This document shows positions 1 through 5,578 of a DNA stretch of 5,635 bases, piece by piece. The DNA lies in the NCBI GenBank assembly GCA_043818215.1, contig JBDRGC010000521.1, positions 1-5,635 on the forward strand, given 5' to 3'. The translations under genes and the position numbers were made by a program. The stretch comes from JBDRGC01 sp043818215 (GTDB lineage Bacteria > Chloroflexota > Anaerolineae > Anaerolineales > UBA11858). Each line of letters begins with the position of its first letter. The first letter of the stretch is position 1. The notes under the pieces are model-generated. The model was not told the DNA's origin. It searched no databases and saw only the letters and a program-made list of their open reading frames with translations.

Positions 1-12
1 CACCTCCTTTCT
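1..12 (-). promoter_or_regulatory. Strong Shine-Dalgarno for a gene starting off the left edge
   Basis: Read on the minus strand, the last bases of the window are AGAAAGGAGGTG. They contain AAGGAGGTG, a nine-base match to the complement of the 16S rRNA 3' end. Such a perfect site normally lies 5-9 bases before a start codon, so a minus-strand gene most likely begins just left of base 1. It would be the next gene after the methyltransferase that ends at 118. Its product cannot be seen. The 117-bp gap with its own inverted repeat suggests it may have separate control rather than simple co-transcription. Confidence 0.7.
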
Positions 13-14
13 CA

Positions 15-45
15 ATAGATACACATTAAAAATATATGTATCTAT
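15..45. promoter_or_regulatory. Operator-like 9-bp perfect inverted repeat
   Basis: ATAGATACA (15-23) is mirrored perfectly by TGTATCTAT (37-45) across a 13-bp A/T-only-but-one spacer. The half-site centres are 22 bp apart, about two helical turns, which is the usual geometry for a dimeric repressor or activator. The repeat sits directly upstream of the strong ribosome binding site at 1-12. A bound protein there would cover the start region of the off-window gene. The stem is A/T rich and lacks a flanking T run, so a terminator is less likely. No convincing -35/-10 pair was found nearby, and the regulator family cannot be named. Confidence 0.5.
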
Positions 46-117
46 ATCTTATCACGATTTTCCACAGAGTTTGTGTAAAAATCCGATAATTCTGGTTAGC
101 TCTTCTCGCATCTGCTC

Positions 118-1530
118 TTATTTTACTAACTCGCGCTCGGCTGCGTTCATAATATTGTCCAATTCTTTCTCTTGGGAATCCTCTAAGGGCGGTACCTCAT
201 GTTCCGCCAGGATGCGTTCGGCTTCGGCCTGGGCATTTTCCGCCAATCCTACCCGCCCTGATCGCTCCCAGTCTTCGAAAGAGCGCCGCACACCCAGGGT
301 ATTATGGAACAATTCTCCGCCGCGCAGGTACTTGATCGTATGGCGTTGAGTAATGAAATTACGCTGCCCATCCATCGCATCCTTGATCACATCCACCGCC
401 AGGGAATCCGAATTGACTTGGAAGCCGCGCAGTACCCGGCGGACACTGGTGGCGATATCGTTATCAACCACGATTTGAGCCAATGAACCGGTTATGCCAG
501 CGGCCATTTCCCCAATCCCGGAGAGTTCATCCGCGCCAGCCAGGGCCGGCAGGATAGCATTCAAAGCACGCTCATAGCCGTTCTGGATTTCCAGGCTGTG
601 TGAATTGGTCGAGAGGCCGTATACATTGACGGGCAAACCGTAGCGGTGTCCCAGTTGCACCGTGGCCGCCGAGGCCATCCCCATCTCCACCCCGCCCCAT
701 ACCGAAATCCCGGTGCGTGGCTCCATCATCGCCAAGCGTCCGCAGTACACGATCGGCAAGCCCGGTTTGACCATCTGCACAATGACGATGGAAGCTAACA
801 CCTCGGCATTCTGCTGGGTCAACGCCCCCGCTAACGACATGGGGGCTGTTGTTCCTGCTGTCGGACAGGGTAAAGGCCCAAAGGGAATGCCATAACGGGC
901 GATCTCAACCATCGATTCGACTAGTTCAGCCGGGAAGGTCAACGGGCTGACCGGTGAGACACTCATCGTCAGCACTTCGCCCACCGGGCCGATCACTTCG
1001 GCCATGTCAACTGCAATTTTTACTTCCCTGGCGGTCTGAACGCCCGGCCCCTGGAGGGGTTTGGTGGTGTGCGGCAGGGCATAGCGGTACATCGCCAACG
1101 ACATCAACTCACCCGGCACATCGATTGGCGTAAAGAAAGGCGTAATAGTTGTGGCCTGGTCGAGGGCATCTAACAGACGGGTGGCATTGCACAGGTCTTG
1201 CAGGGTTGACCGGCGCACCTTACCGGTACCATGGTCGTAGATATCCATGGCTCCACCCAAATTGTGCCAATGCAGGGAACCATCTCCTAACGTGATGATT
1301 TTCCCGTCTCGTCCGCGAGTCTTGACTTTTTTCGTGCTGATTTCGATTGATTTTTCCACCAGTTCCGGTGGGAGCAGTACCCGATCACCATTGAGGGTGG
1401 CTCCTTCATCCTGAAGTTTTGCCCGGATTTTAGGATGATCGAGAACAATGCCGACTTCGCTCAAAACGCGTAAAGTGGCTTGGTGAATGGCTTCGACTTC
1501 TTCGTCGGAAATGATTTTCAAGGGGTTCAT
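118..1530 (-). CDS. MttB-superfamily (non-pyrrolysine) corrinoid methyltransferase, second paralogue
   Basis: This 470-residue cytoplasmic protein has the length and layout of the trimethylamine methyltransferase MttB superfamily. It has a helical N-terminus (SDEEVEAIHQATLRVLSEVGI, about 8-28), then a TIM-barrel body with the family blocks PTAGTTAP (223-230), KPGLPIVYCG (255-264) and GGVEMGMASAA (279-289). Family members move a methyl group from a methylated amine to the Co(I) of a partner corrinoid protein. The reading frame is open with no internal amber codon, so it is not a pyrrolysine-type trimethylamine enzyme. The substrate is probably a quaternary amine such as a betaine, but cannot be told from sequence. 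I place the start at ATG 1530 because GGGAG (1538-1542) lies seven bases upstream. A GTG at 1572 would add 14 residues encoded partly by a palindromic repeat. It stops with TAA. It differs clearly from the upstream paralogue, including TNSH (308-311) where that protein has SDAK. Its corrinoid partner is presumably the product of 3911-3261. Confidence 0.88.
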   Translation of the reverse strand: MNPLKIISDEEVEAIHQATLRVLSEVGIVLDHPKIRAKLQDEGATLNGDRVLLPPELVEKSIEISTKKVKTRGRDGKIITLGDGSLHWHNLGGAMDIYDHGTGKVRRSTLQDLCNATRLLDALDQATTITPFFTPIDVPGELMSLAMYRYALPHTTKPLQGPGVQTAREVKIAVDMAEVIGPVGEVLTMSVSPVSPLTFPAELVESMVEIARYGIPFGPLPCPTAGTTAPMSLAGALTQQNAEVLASIVIVQMVKPGLPIVYCGRLAMMEPRTGISVWGGVEMGMASAATVQLGHRYGLPVNVYGLSTNSHSLEIQNGYERALNAILPALAGADELSGIGEMAAGITGSLAQIVVDNDIATSVRRVLRGFQVNSDSLAVDVIKDAMDGQRNFITQRHTIKYLRGGELFHNTLGVRRSFEDWERSGRVGLAENAQAEAERILAEHEVPPLEDSQEKELDNIMNAAERELVK

Positions 1531-1558
1531 CCAGGTTCTCCCAAAAGATATGAAGGTC

Positions 1559-1670
1559 TTTTCTGGTTCCACTGCTCAGCGGTGGAACCCTGACCAGATG
1601 CTTCGCATCCGATGTGCCGAAGAGAAGCGTCCGCCACAGGGTTACAACGTTGAACGTTGTAACCAGAAAA
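1559..1670. repeat. Compound palindromic element: two 25-nt palindromes with 10-bp terminal inverted repeats
   Basis: TTTTCTGGTT (1559-1568) is exactly complementary to AACCAGAAAA (1661-1670). Inside are two palindromes of the same design, each 12-nt arms around one central base. The left one spans 1565-1589 (arm GGTTCCACTGCT, one mismatch to the other arm). The right one spans 1640-1664 (arm GGTTACAACGTT, perfect). AACCCTG (1586-1592) can also pair with CAGGGTT (1637-1643), and GATGC-TTC-GCATC (1597-1609) forms a small hairpin between. The outer stem and the two hairpins share GGTT/AACC, so the folds compete. The element lies in the leader of the methyltransferase gene, ending 28 bases before its ATG. 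It could be a MITE- or REP-like insertion, or a structured RNA leader. No target-site duplication was seen. Confidence 0.65.
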
Positions 1671-1711
1671 AACAGAAAAAAGCAAGCCGGTAAAAATCTG
1701 CAACAAACTTC

Positions 1712-1782
1712 ACCACAAAGACACCAAGACACGAAGTTTCTAAGATCTTTTGTGATTCTTCGTGCCTTTGAGTCTTTGTGGT
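1712..1782. repeat. Long imperfect inverted repeat (22 of 25 bp) with octamer periodicity
   Basis: The arms at 1712-1736 and 1758-1782 pair at 22 of 25 positions around a 21-nt loop. Each arm is built from near-repeats of eight bases: ACAAAGAC, ACCAAGAC, ACGAAG on the left, and CTTCGTGC, CTTTGAGT, CTTTGTGG on the right. It begins 13 bases after the stop codon of the upstream methyltransferase gene. It may therefore end or stabilise that transcript, although the T run following it on the minus strand is weak and distant. The 8-nt period suggests a dispersed short-repeat family rather than a terminator that arose in place. Confidence 0.6.
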
Positions 1783-1794
1783 AATTTCCTTGAT

Positions 1795-3246
1795 CTACAC
1801 CGGTAATTTGTCCATTCCAGCAGTCTGGGCCAGATATGTGACCATCTGCTTAAGTTCGGCGACTTGTTCAGCGGGCAAAGCGGGAGGCTGGTAAGCTGTC
1901 AGGATTTCGGCAACGCGTAGTTTAGCCCGTTCGAAGGTATCGGTGCTGCCCTGCTGCTGCCAGGTGCGGATCGAGCCGCGGTCGATGACGGGGGAGGGCA
2001 CATACTGCTCTTCTTTAAAGAGTTGGCGGGTAACCCGTTGTTTGAGAAATTCGCCTTCGAAGTTGATTCCCTCGAACATCTGGGTCGCCAGTGTTTCGGT
2101 GTGGACCAGCATCCCCTTCAGCATCCGTTTAGCCATGCCGATGGCTTCGGCGTCGATGACCAACTTTTCGGGACTCATGCATGCCAGGAAATCCAACATA
2201 CCAGCACCTGAAATCATGTTGATTCCAGCCAAGGCACCGATCATGGCTGAAATCCCGCTTTCCATCCCGGCCTGAGCATCTACGATTTTGGCATCGCTGG
2301 CCCCCAGGTAGGTGTGGGTGGGGAACCCAAAAGATTTGCCGACCTGAGTGTAGGCGGCGTCGATCATGGCCGTCTCGACCGCGCCCATTGGGGTGGTGCC
2401 CTGACGCATGTCCATGATGGCCGGAGCGCCGCCCCACACGATGGGCGATCCCGGCCTGACAAGCTGGTGAATCGTCATCCCGCTGATACATTCGGCGGCG
2501 TGCTGCACCACGGAACCGAGCAGCGTTACCGGGGCAGCCACACCTGCCAGGGGCATCGATACAATTTCAGCCGGGATGGCAGCCCGAGCCAGGTCGATCA
2601 GGCTTTGGGAACCAAAATGACTCCATATCAACGGTGGTGAGGGGCAGACGTCAAAAACGGCAGTGGGTTTCTTGGCTAGAGCCTCCCGTCCACCGGCGAA
2701 GATCGCCAACATATCGATCATGGGGCCGGTAGTCCTGGTAGAAAACGCGCCAGTAACAACCGGTTTGTTGGAATACAGTAATACCAGATAGAGTCGGTAG
2801 AGGTCACCGATCTCCTTGGGGATTTCTGAGCAAACTACCGCAGTGGACTGGGCATCGTATTGAGGCAGGCTGTCGGCAATTTTGATGACTTTGACCAGAT
2901 CAGGGGTGGTGGCAGGTCTGTGTTGCAGCGTATCGGGATCGAGAATGTTCACTCCAGATGAGCCGGGATTGAAATGAACCGAGTCCCCTCCATAATGGAC
3001 GGTTGGCTTCCCATTTTTATCGTAAAGGTAAAAATCGCGGGGCACGGTATCCAATGCTCTGCGAGCTATGTCCTCAGGGATATAGACAATTTCTCGTGAT
3101 TCGTCCACCTGCGCACCAGCATCAGCCAACAGCTCACGCGCTTCTTTGAGCTGAACTTTGATCCCCGGTTTCGCTAGCAACTGGAAAGCTTCGTCAATGA
3201 TCCGGGTGATGATTTCGGGGGTTAAGAGTTTCAGTTGGGGTTGCAT
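1795..3246 (-). CDS. MttB-superfamily (non-pyrrolysine) corrinoid methyltransferase, first paralogue
   Basis: This 483-residue cytoplasmic protein has the full length and motif order of the MttB superfamily. Blocks include PLAGVAAPVTL (232-242), RPGSPIVWGG (264-273), GAVETAMIDAAYTQVG (288-303), GASDAKIVDAQAG (315-327) and ALAGINMISGAGML (338-351). The family role is transfer of a methyl group from a methylated amine to a cognate corrinoid protein. That partner gene lies only 14 bases upstream, so the two are surely one operon. No internal amber codon is present, placing it with the MtgB/MtpB/MtcB-like enzymes rather than pyrrolysine MttB. The exact amine is unknown. The start is ATG 3246, with a weak purine stretch AGAGAAAAG upstream. 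A longer frame to 3348 would run through the corrinoid gene and reads as shadow sequence. The stop is an amber codon (TAG, 1795-1797). Reading through it would add 50 more codons, but family length argues that it is a true stop. Confidence 0.9.
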   Translation of the reverse strand: MQPQLKLLTPEIITRIIDEAFQLLAKPGIKVQLKEARELLADAGAQVDESREIVYIPEDIARRALDTVPRDFYLYDKNGKPTVHYGGDSVHFNPGSSGVNILDPDTLQHRPATTPDLVKVIKIADSLPQYDAQSTAVVCSEIPKEIGDLYRLYLVLLYSNKPVVTGAFSTRTTGPMIDMLAIFAGGREALAKKPTAVFDVCPSPPLIWSHFGSQSLIDLARAAIPAEIVSMPLAGVAAPVTLLGSVVQHAAECISGMTIHQLVRPGSPIVWGGAPAIMDMRQGTTPMGAVETAMIDAAYTQVGKSFGFPTHTYLGASDAKIVDAQAGMESGISAMIGALAGINMISGAGMLDFLACMSPEKLVIDAEAIGMAKRMLKGMLVHTETLATQMFEGINFEGEFLKQRVTRQLFKEEQYVPSPVIDRGSIRTWQQQGSTDTFERAKLRVAEILTAYQPPALPAEQVAELKQMVTYLAQTAGMDKLPV

Positions 3247-3260
3247 ATTGTTTCTTTTCT

Positions 3261-3911
3261 CTACGCTACTACCATAAGTTCCTTGGCAACTGCCACCGCA
3301 CCAACGGCATCTTCGCTGTAACCATCGGCACCGATCTCTTCCGCCCAATTGCGGGTAACGGGGGCACCGCCGACGAGTACCTTAATCTTATCGCGCAGCC
3401 CCATATATTCGAGGGCCTCGATAACATCTCGCTGCTTTACCATCGTGGTGGTCAGCAGGGCGCTGACCCCGATGATATCGGCATTTTCTGCCCGGGCTTT
3501 CTCGATCAAAGTCATGACCGGCACATCGACGCCCAGGTCGAATACTTTGAATCCAGATACGGAAAGCATAGTCCCAACCAGGGTTTTACCAATATCGTGG
3601 ATATCACCCTCTATGGTCCCTAAGACGACCGTGCCCAACATTTTGCGTTCGGTCCCTTGTTTGGTCATCTCGGGTTCCAGCACATTCACTGCGGTCTTCA
3701 TGGCTTCTCCGGCCATTACCAGTTCTGGAAGAAAAGCATCTCCACAACTAAAGAGATTTCCAACATGGTCAACCCCTAAGACAAAACCTTTATTGATTGC
3801 ATCCAGGGGATCAATTCCCAATGACAAGGCTTGCAAGGCCAGCTTTTCGGCTTCTTCAGACTCACCATCGATGATGCTTTGTGCCATTGCTTTGAATAAC
3901 TCATCGTTCAT
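3261..3911 (-). CDS. Corrinoid (methylated-amine) methyl carrier protein, MttC/MtbC-like
   Basis: This 216-residue cytoplasmic protein is the cobalamin-binding methyl carrier of the cluster. Residues 1-85 form the helical cap domain typical of methionine-synthase-type B12 proteins. The Rossmann-like B12 domain follows, with the base-off/His-on motif D103-x-H105-x-x-G108 inside EGDIHDIGK, so H105 should be the lower cobalt ligand. SALL (150-153, the S-x-L site) and GGAPVT (181-186) complete the nucleotide-tail pocket. It accepts methyl from the MttB-like enzymes and hands it to a second methyltransferase outside this window. Length matches MtaC, MtbC and MttC (about 210-220 residues). The start is ATG 3911, with AGGAG (3918-3922) six bases upstream. 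It is the first gene of the operon, about 67 bases from the predicted transcription start, and ends in TAG 14 bases before the next gene. Substrate class is inferred only from the MttB neighbours. Confidence 0.93.
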   Translation of the reverse strand: MNDELFKAMAQSIIDGESEEAEKLALQALSLGIDPLDAINKGFVLGVDHVGNLFSCGDAFLPELVMAGEAMKTAVNVLEPEMTKQGTERKMLGTVVLGTIEGDIHDIGKTLVGTMLSVSGFKVFDLGVDVPVMTLIEKARAENADIIGVSALLTTTMVKQRDVIEALEYMGLRDKIKVLVGGAPVTRNWAEEIGADGYSEDAVGAVAVAKELMVVA

Positions 3912-3984
3912 GGTCTACTCCTGTTATGCTATTTAGTTATGGTGTTTTGAATCAAGGAAAACGGTTCTTTTTCATGAAGCTAAA

Positions 3985-4013
3985 ATATTAACGAATTGCG
4001 ACGGTTATGTCAA
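3985..4013 (-). promoter_or_regulatory. Near-consensus housekeeping promoter for the methyltransferase operon
   Basis: On the minus strand TTGACA (4013-4008) is followed by a 17-nt spacer and TAATAT (3990-3985). This matches the -35 consensus perfectly and the -10 at five of six bases. Transcription should start near 3978, giving a leader of roughly 67 nt that ends in the AGGAG site of the corrinoid gene. The palindrome TTCATGAA (3971-3978) sits right at the predicted start point and could be an operator. Such a strong core promoter implies either constitutive expression or control by a repressor. Confidence 0.75.
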
Positions 4014-4087
4014 GATGTCGAAATAACAGCTACCTTAACGAAAACTAACACCCCTGCCTCCTTCCTCGGGAAACCCCAGAGACCCAA

Positions 4088-4140
4088 TCTTCATAAATCC
4101 TATATTTCCCTTTCACAACTTCTTCATAAGTTTACACTAT
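4088..4140 (+). promoter_or_regulatory. Candidate control region of the exported-protein gene, with a TCTTCATAA direct repeat
   Basis: TCTTCATAA occurs at 4088-4096 and again at 4121-4129, 33 bp apart or about three helical turns. That fits same-face binding by a regulator such as an OmpR-family dimer. A weak promoter can be drawn across the second copy: TTCACA (4112-4117), 17 bp, CACTAT (4135-4140), or TACACT at 4133-4138. The -10 is poor, as expected for an activator-dependent promoter. Both the promoter and any link to the response regulator at 4886 are inference. The rest of 4014-4087 shows no clear signal. Confidence 0.3.
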
Positions 4141-4159
4141 CCTCTAGACATCAAGCAAA

Positions 4160-4176
4160 CTCCCCACTGCGGGGAG
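4160..4176 (+). other. Short GC hairpin in the leader of the exported-protein gene
   Basis: CTCCCC (4160-4165) pairs with GGGGAG (4171-4176) around a five-base loop, ACTGC. It ends about 20 bases before the AAGGAG ribosome binding site at 4197-4202. There is no T run, so it is not a terminator. It may stabilise the mRNA 5' end or simply be chance. Confidence 0.4.
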
Positions 4177-4210
4177 CCAAATCAAACATAACTCAAAAGG
4201 AGTGTACAAA

Positions 4211-4753
4211 ATGAAGAAACTATTACTTATTCTCGTTGGTTTTGCCTTAGCTGTAGGCGTGCTAGGTGTAGCTGGATACGCTTATGCTCAAACTCAACCC
4301 CCGTCAGACCCATGGTCTCCCGATAGCCCTGGGATGAGCGGACGTGGTGGACGCGGCGGCTTTTCCGGAGCAGGACAACGCAGCTCTGACATGAATGCAA
4401 GCAGCGATATGGGCTTGCTGGAAGATTATATGCACCCCGCCATTGCCGATGCCTTCGGCCTGACTGTCGAGACACTGGATGCCATGCACGATGAGGGCGT
4501 CACCCTCTGGCAGTATGCCGAGGAACAAGGCCTGACTTCAGAAGAGTTCAACGCTCTGATGCAGACAGCCTCCGCCACAGCCATCAACAACGCAGTCGCT
4601 GACGGCGCCATCACCCAGGAGCAAGCCGACTTCATGCTGGAACGAATGCAGAACGTTGGCAAAGGCGGCTTCCTCGGAGCAGCGCAGCGCAGCCCCGGCA
4701 TGTCAGGTGGACGCGGCGGTTGTTCCTGCACGTGCTGGAGCGACGACCAATAA
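4211..4753 (+). CDS. Small exported glycine-rich helical protein with CxCxC tail (DUF2680/YckD-like core, tentative)
   Basis: This 180-residue protein starts with a clear signal peptide: KK, a hydrophobic stretch (4-22), and likely cleavage after AYA (24-26). The mature part has a Pro/Ser/Gly-rich segment (27-68), a helical core (about 69-148), a second glycine-rich segment (150-170) and a Cys tail C171-x-C173-x-C175 followed by W176. The core reads as paired helix units of the type 'AFGLTVETLDAMHDEG...LTSEEFNALM...GAITQEQADFMLERM', as in secreted DUF2680/YckD-like proteins; this family call rests on pattern only. The glycine segments are related: GGFSGAGQRSSDM (49-61) and GGFLGAAQRSPGM (152-164). 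The start is ATG 4211, with AAGGAG eight bases upstream; an in-frame GTG at 4202 overlaps that site. Function is unknown. The Cys tail and His75/His93 would allow metal or redox chemistry outside the membrane. It probably answers to the regulator downstream. Confidence 0.8.
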   Translation: MKKLLLILVGFALAVGVLGVAGYAYAQTQPPSDPWSPDSPGMSGRGGRGGFSGAGQRSSDMNASSDMGLLEDYMHPAIADAFGLTVETLDAMHDEGVTLWQYAEEQGLTSEEFNALMQTASATAINNAVADGAITQEQADFMLERMQNVGKGGFLGAAQRSPGMSGGRGGCSCTCWSDDQ

Positions 4754-4776
4754 TCTATAAACACCGAATAGCAATC

Positions 4777-4804
4777 AGTGGGTAGCGGTCCCTCGCTACC
4801 CACT
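4777..4804 (+). terminator. Strong hairpin after the exported-protein gene, probable terminator
   Basis: AGTGGGTAGCG (4777-4787) pairs perfectly with CGCTACCCACT (4794-4804) around the loop GTCCCT. It begins 23 bases after the stop codon. The 11-bp stem is stable, but only a mixed sequence, ATGCGTTATAATT, follows, so it is an intrinsic terminator without a proper T tract. It may work with other factors or only trim the mRNA 3' end. It separates the exported-protein gene from the response regulator. Confidence 0.6.
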
Positions 4805-4822
4805 ATGCGTTATAATTCCCCT

Positions 4823-4885
4823 AATCTCCAATCTCCAATCTCCACTCTCCACTCTCCAATCCCCAATCCCCAATCCCCAATCCCC
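4823..4885 (+). repeat. Nine tandem 7-mers abutting the response regulator start codon
   Basis: The 63 bases are nine uninterrupted 7-mers: three AATCTCC, two ACTCTCC and four AATCCCC. They end at the base before ATG 4886. The graded order of variants indicates expansion by slippage. The array is pyrimidine rich and contains no Shine-Dalgarno sequence. Since nine units equal 21 codons, it would be read in frame from ATG 4805 as three related heptapeptides (NLQSPIS, TLHSPIP, NPQSPIP). It resembles the short tandemly repeated sequences known from cyanobacteria and some other bacteria. Confidence 0.9.
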
Positions 4886-5578
4886 ATGCCCACCATCCTG
4901 ATCATCGAAGACGAACCCGAACTAGTCAAAGTGCTGCGCTCCTATTTAGAGAAGGCCGGCTTCAACGTGCTGACGGCCTACCGCGGCGACACTGGCCTCT
5001 CTACCTGGGAGAACCGCCGCCCCGATTTGGTCATCCTGGACCTCAATCTGCCTGGTATGGACGGCCTCGACGTGGCCCGCGAAATCCGCCGCAAAGCAAA
5101 CACGCCCATCATTATGCTCACCGCCCGTGTCGAAGAGATGGATCAACTCATCGGGCTGGAATTGGGCGCCGACGACTATATCACTAAACCTTTCTCCCCT
5201 CGGATAGTGGTGTCCAAAGTACGGGCGGTAATCCGCCGAACCGAGGGGGAACCCGCAGCCACTCGAATGTTGCGCGTGGCCGATATCGAAATCGACCTGG
5301 CTGACCACACTGTCACCCGTGCGGGAGAGCACCTCGACCTGACCCCCACCGAATTCGGATTGCTTTCAACGTTGGCGTCACAACCCGGTAGAGCGTTCTC
5401 GCGCCTGCAATTGCTCGAAGCCACCCAGGGCGCAGCCTACGAAGGCTACGAGCGTAGTATCGACGCTCACATCAAAAACCTGCGTGCCAAACTGGAATCC
5501 GACCCCAGGCACCCGAAGTACATCGAGACGGTGTTTGGGGTTGGCTATCGCTTCACGAGGCAGGAGACTAGGGGCTAG
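4886..5578 (+). CDS. OmpR/PhoB-family two-component response regulator
   Basis: This 230-residue cytoplasmic DNA-binding regulator has an N-terminal receiver domain (1-119). It carries the acidic pair E8-D9, the phosphoacceptor D52 in VILDLNLPGMDG, T79 in MLTA, Y98 and K101 in the KPF motif. A short linker leads to a C-terminal winged helix (about 128-225), with LTPTEFGLL (152-160), the recognition helix around RSIDAHIKNLRAKL (190-203) and the wing GVGYRF (218-223). All active-site residues are present, so it should be phosphorylated by a sensor kinase, which is not in the window and may lie to the right. The start is ATG 4886, where family homology begins (MPTILIIEDEPELV). No ribosome binding site is present because tandem 7-mers fill the space before it. 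Upstream in-frame starts (ATG 4805, GTG 4778) would give a repeat-encoded tail. The TAG stop and last residues fall in a second repeat array. Its targets are unknown; the exported-protein gene is the nearest candidate. Confidence 0.93.
   Translation: MPTILIIEDEPELVKVLRSYLEKAGFNVLTAYRGDTGLSTWENRRPDLVILDLNLPGMDGLDVAREIRRKANTPIIMLTARVEEMDQLIGLELGADDYITKPFSPRIVVSKVRAVIRRTEGEPAATRMLRVADIEIDLADHTVTRAGEHLDLTPTEFGLLSTLASQPGRAFSRLQLLEATQGAAYEGYERSIDAHIKNLRAKLESDPRHPKYIETVFGVGYRFTRQETRG

Noticed and set aside
118..1530. Pyrrolysine-containing trimethylamine methyltransferase
   Set aside because: No in-frame amber codon occurs inside either methyltransferase gene; both frames are open at full family length without read-through.
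1531..1572. GTG start at 1572 giving a 484-residue methyltransferase
   Set aside because: The extra 14 residues come partly from the palindromic element, there is no ribosome binding site for it, and ATG 1530 has GGGAG at good spacing.
1559..1670. CRISPR repeats or an integron attC site
   Set aside because: Only two palindromes occur and their arms differ in sequence, so there are no identical repeats with spacers; no clear attC core sites or integrase were seen.
1531..1794. Cobalamin riboswitch between the methyltransferase genes
   Set aside because: The region is highly structured, but I could not find the conserved B12-box or the usual core elements; the pairing is better explained by simple palindromes.
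3247..3348. Upstream extension of the first methyltransferase to 517 residues
   Set aside because: The added 34 residues (Arg/Cys/Trp rich) are the corrinoid gene read in another frame; family homology starts at ATG 3246.
3349..3936. 195-codon plus-strand open frame opposite the corrinoid gene
   Set aside because: It is the antisense shadow of a well-supported gene, with low-complexity composition and no ribosome binding site of note.
4811..4816. TATAAT as the response regulator promoter
   Set aside because: It matches a -10 exactly, but no -35 lies 16-18 bp upstream (that space is the hairpin) and no TG extension is at the right position, so I do not call it.
4778..4885. N-terminally extended response regulator from GTG 4778 or ATG 4805
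   Set aside because: The extension would be encoded by the terminator stem and tandem 7-mers, no ribosome binding site precedes it, and the receiver domain starts at ATG 4886. Kept as a question under findings.
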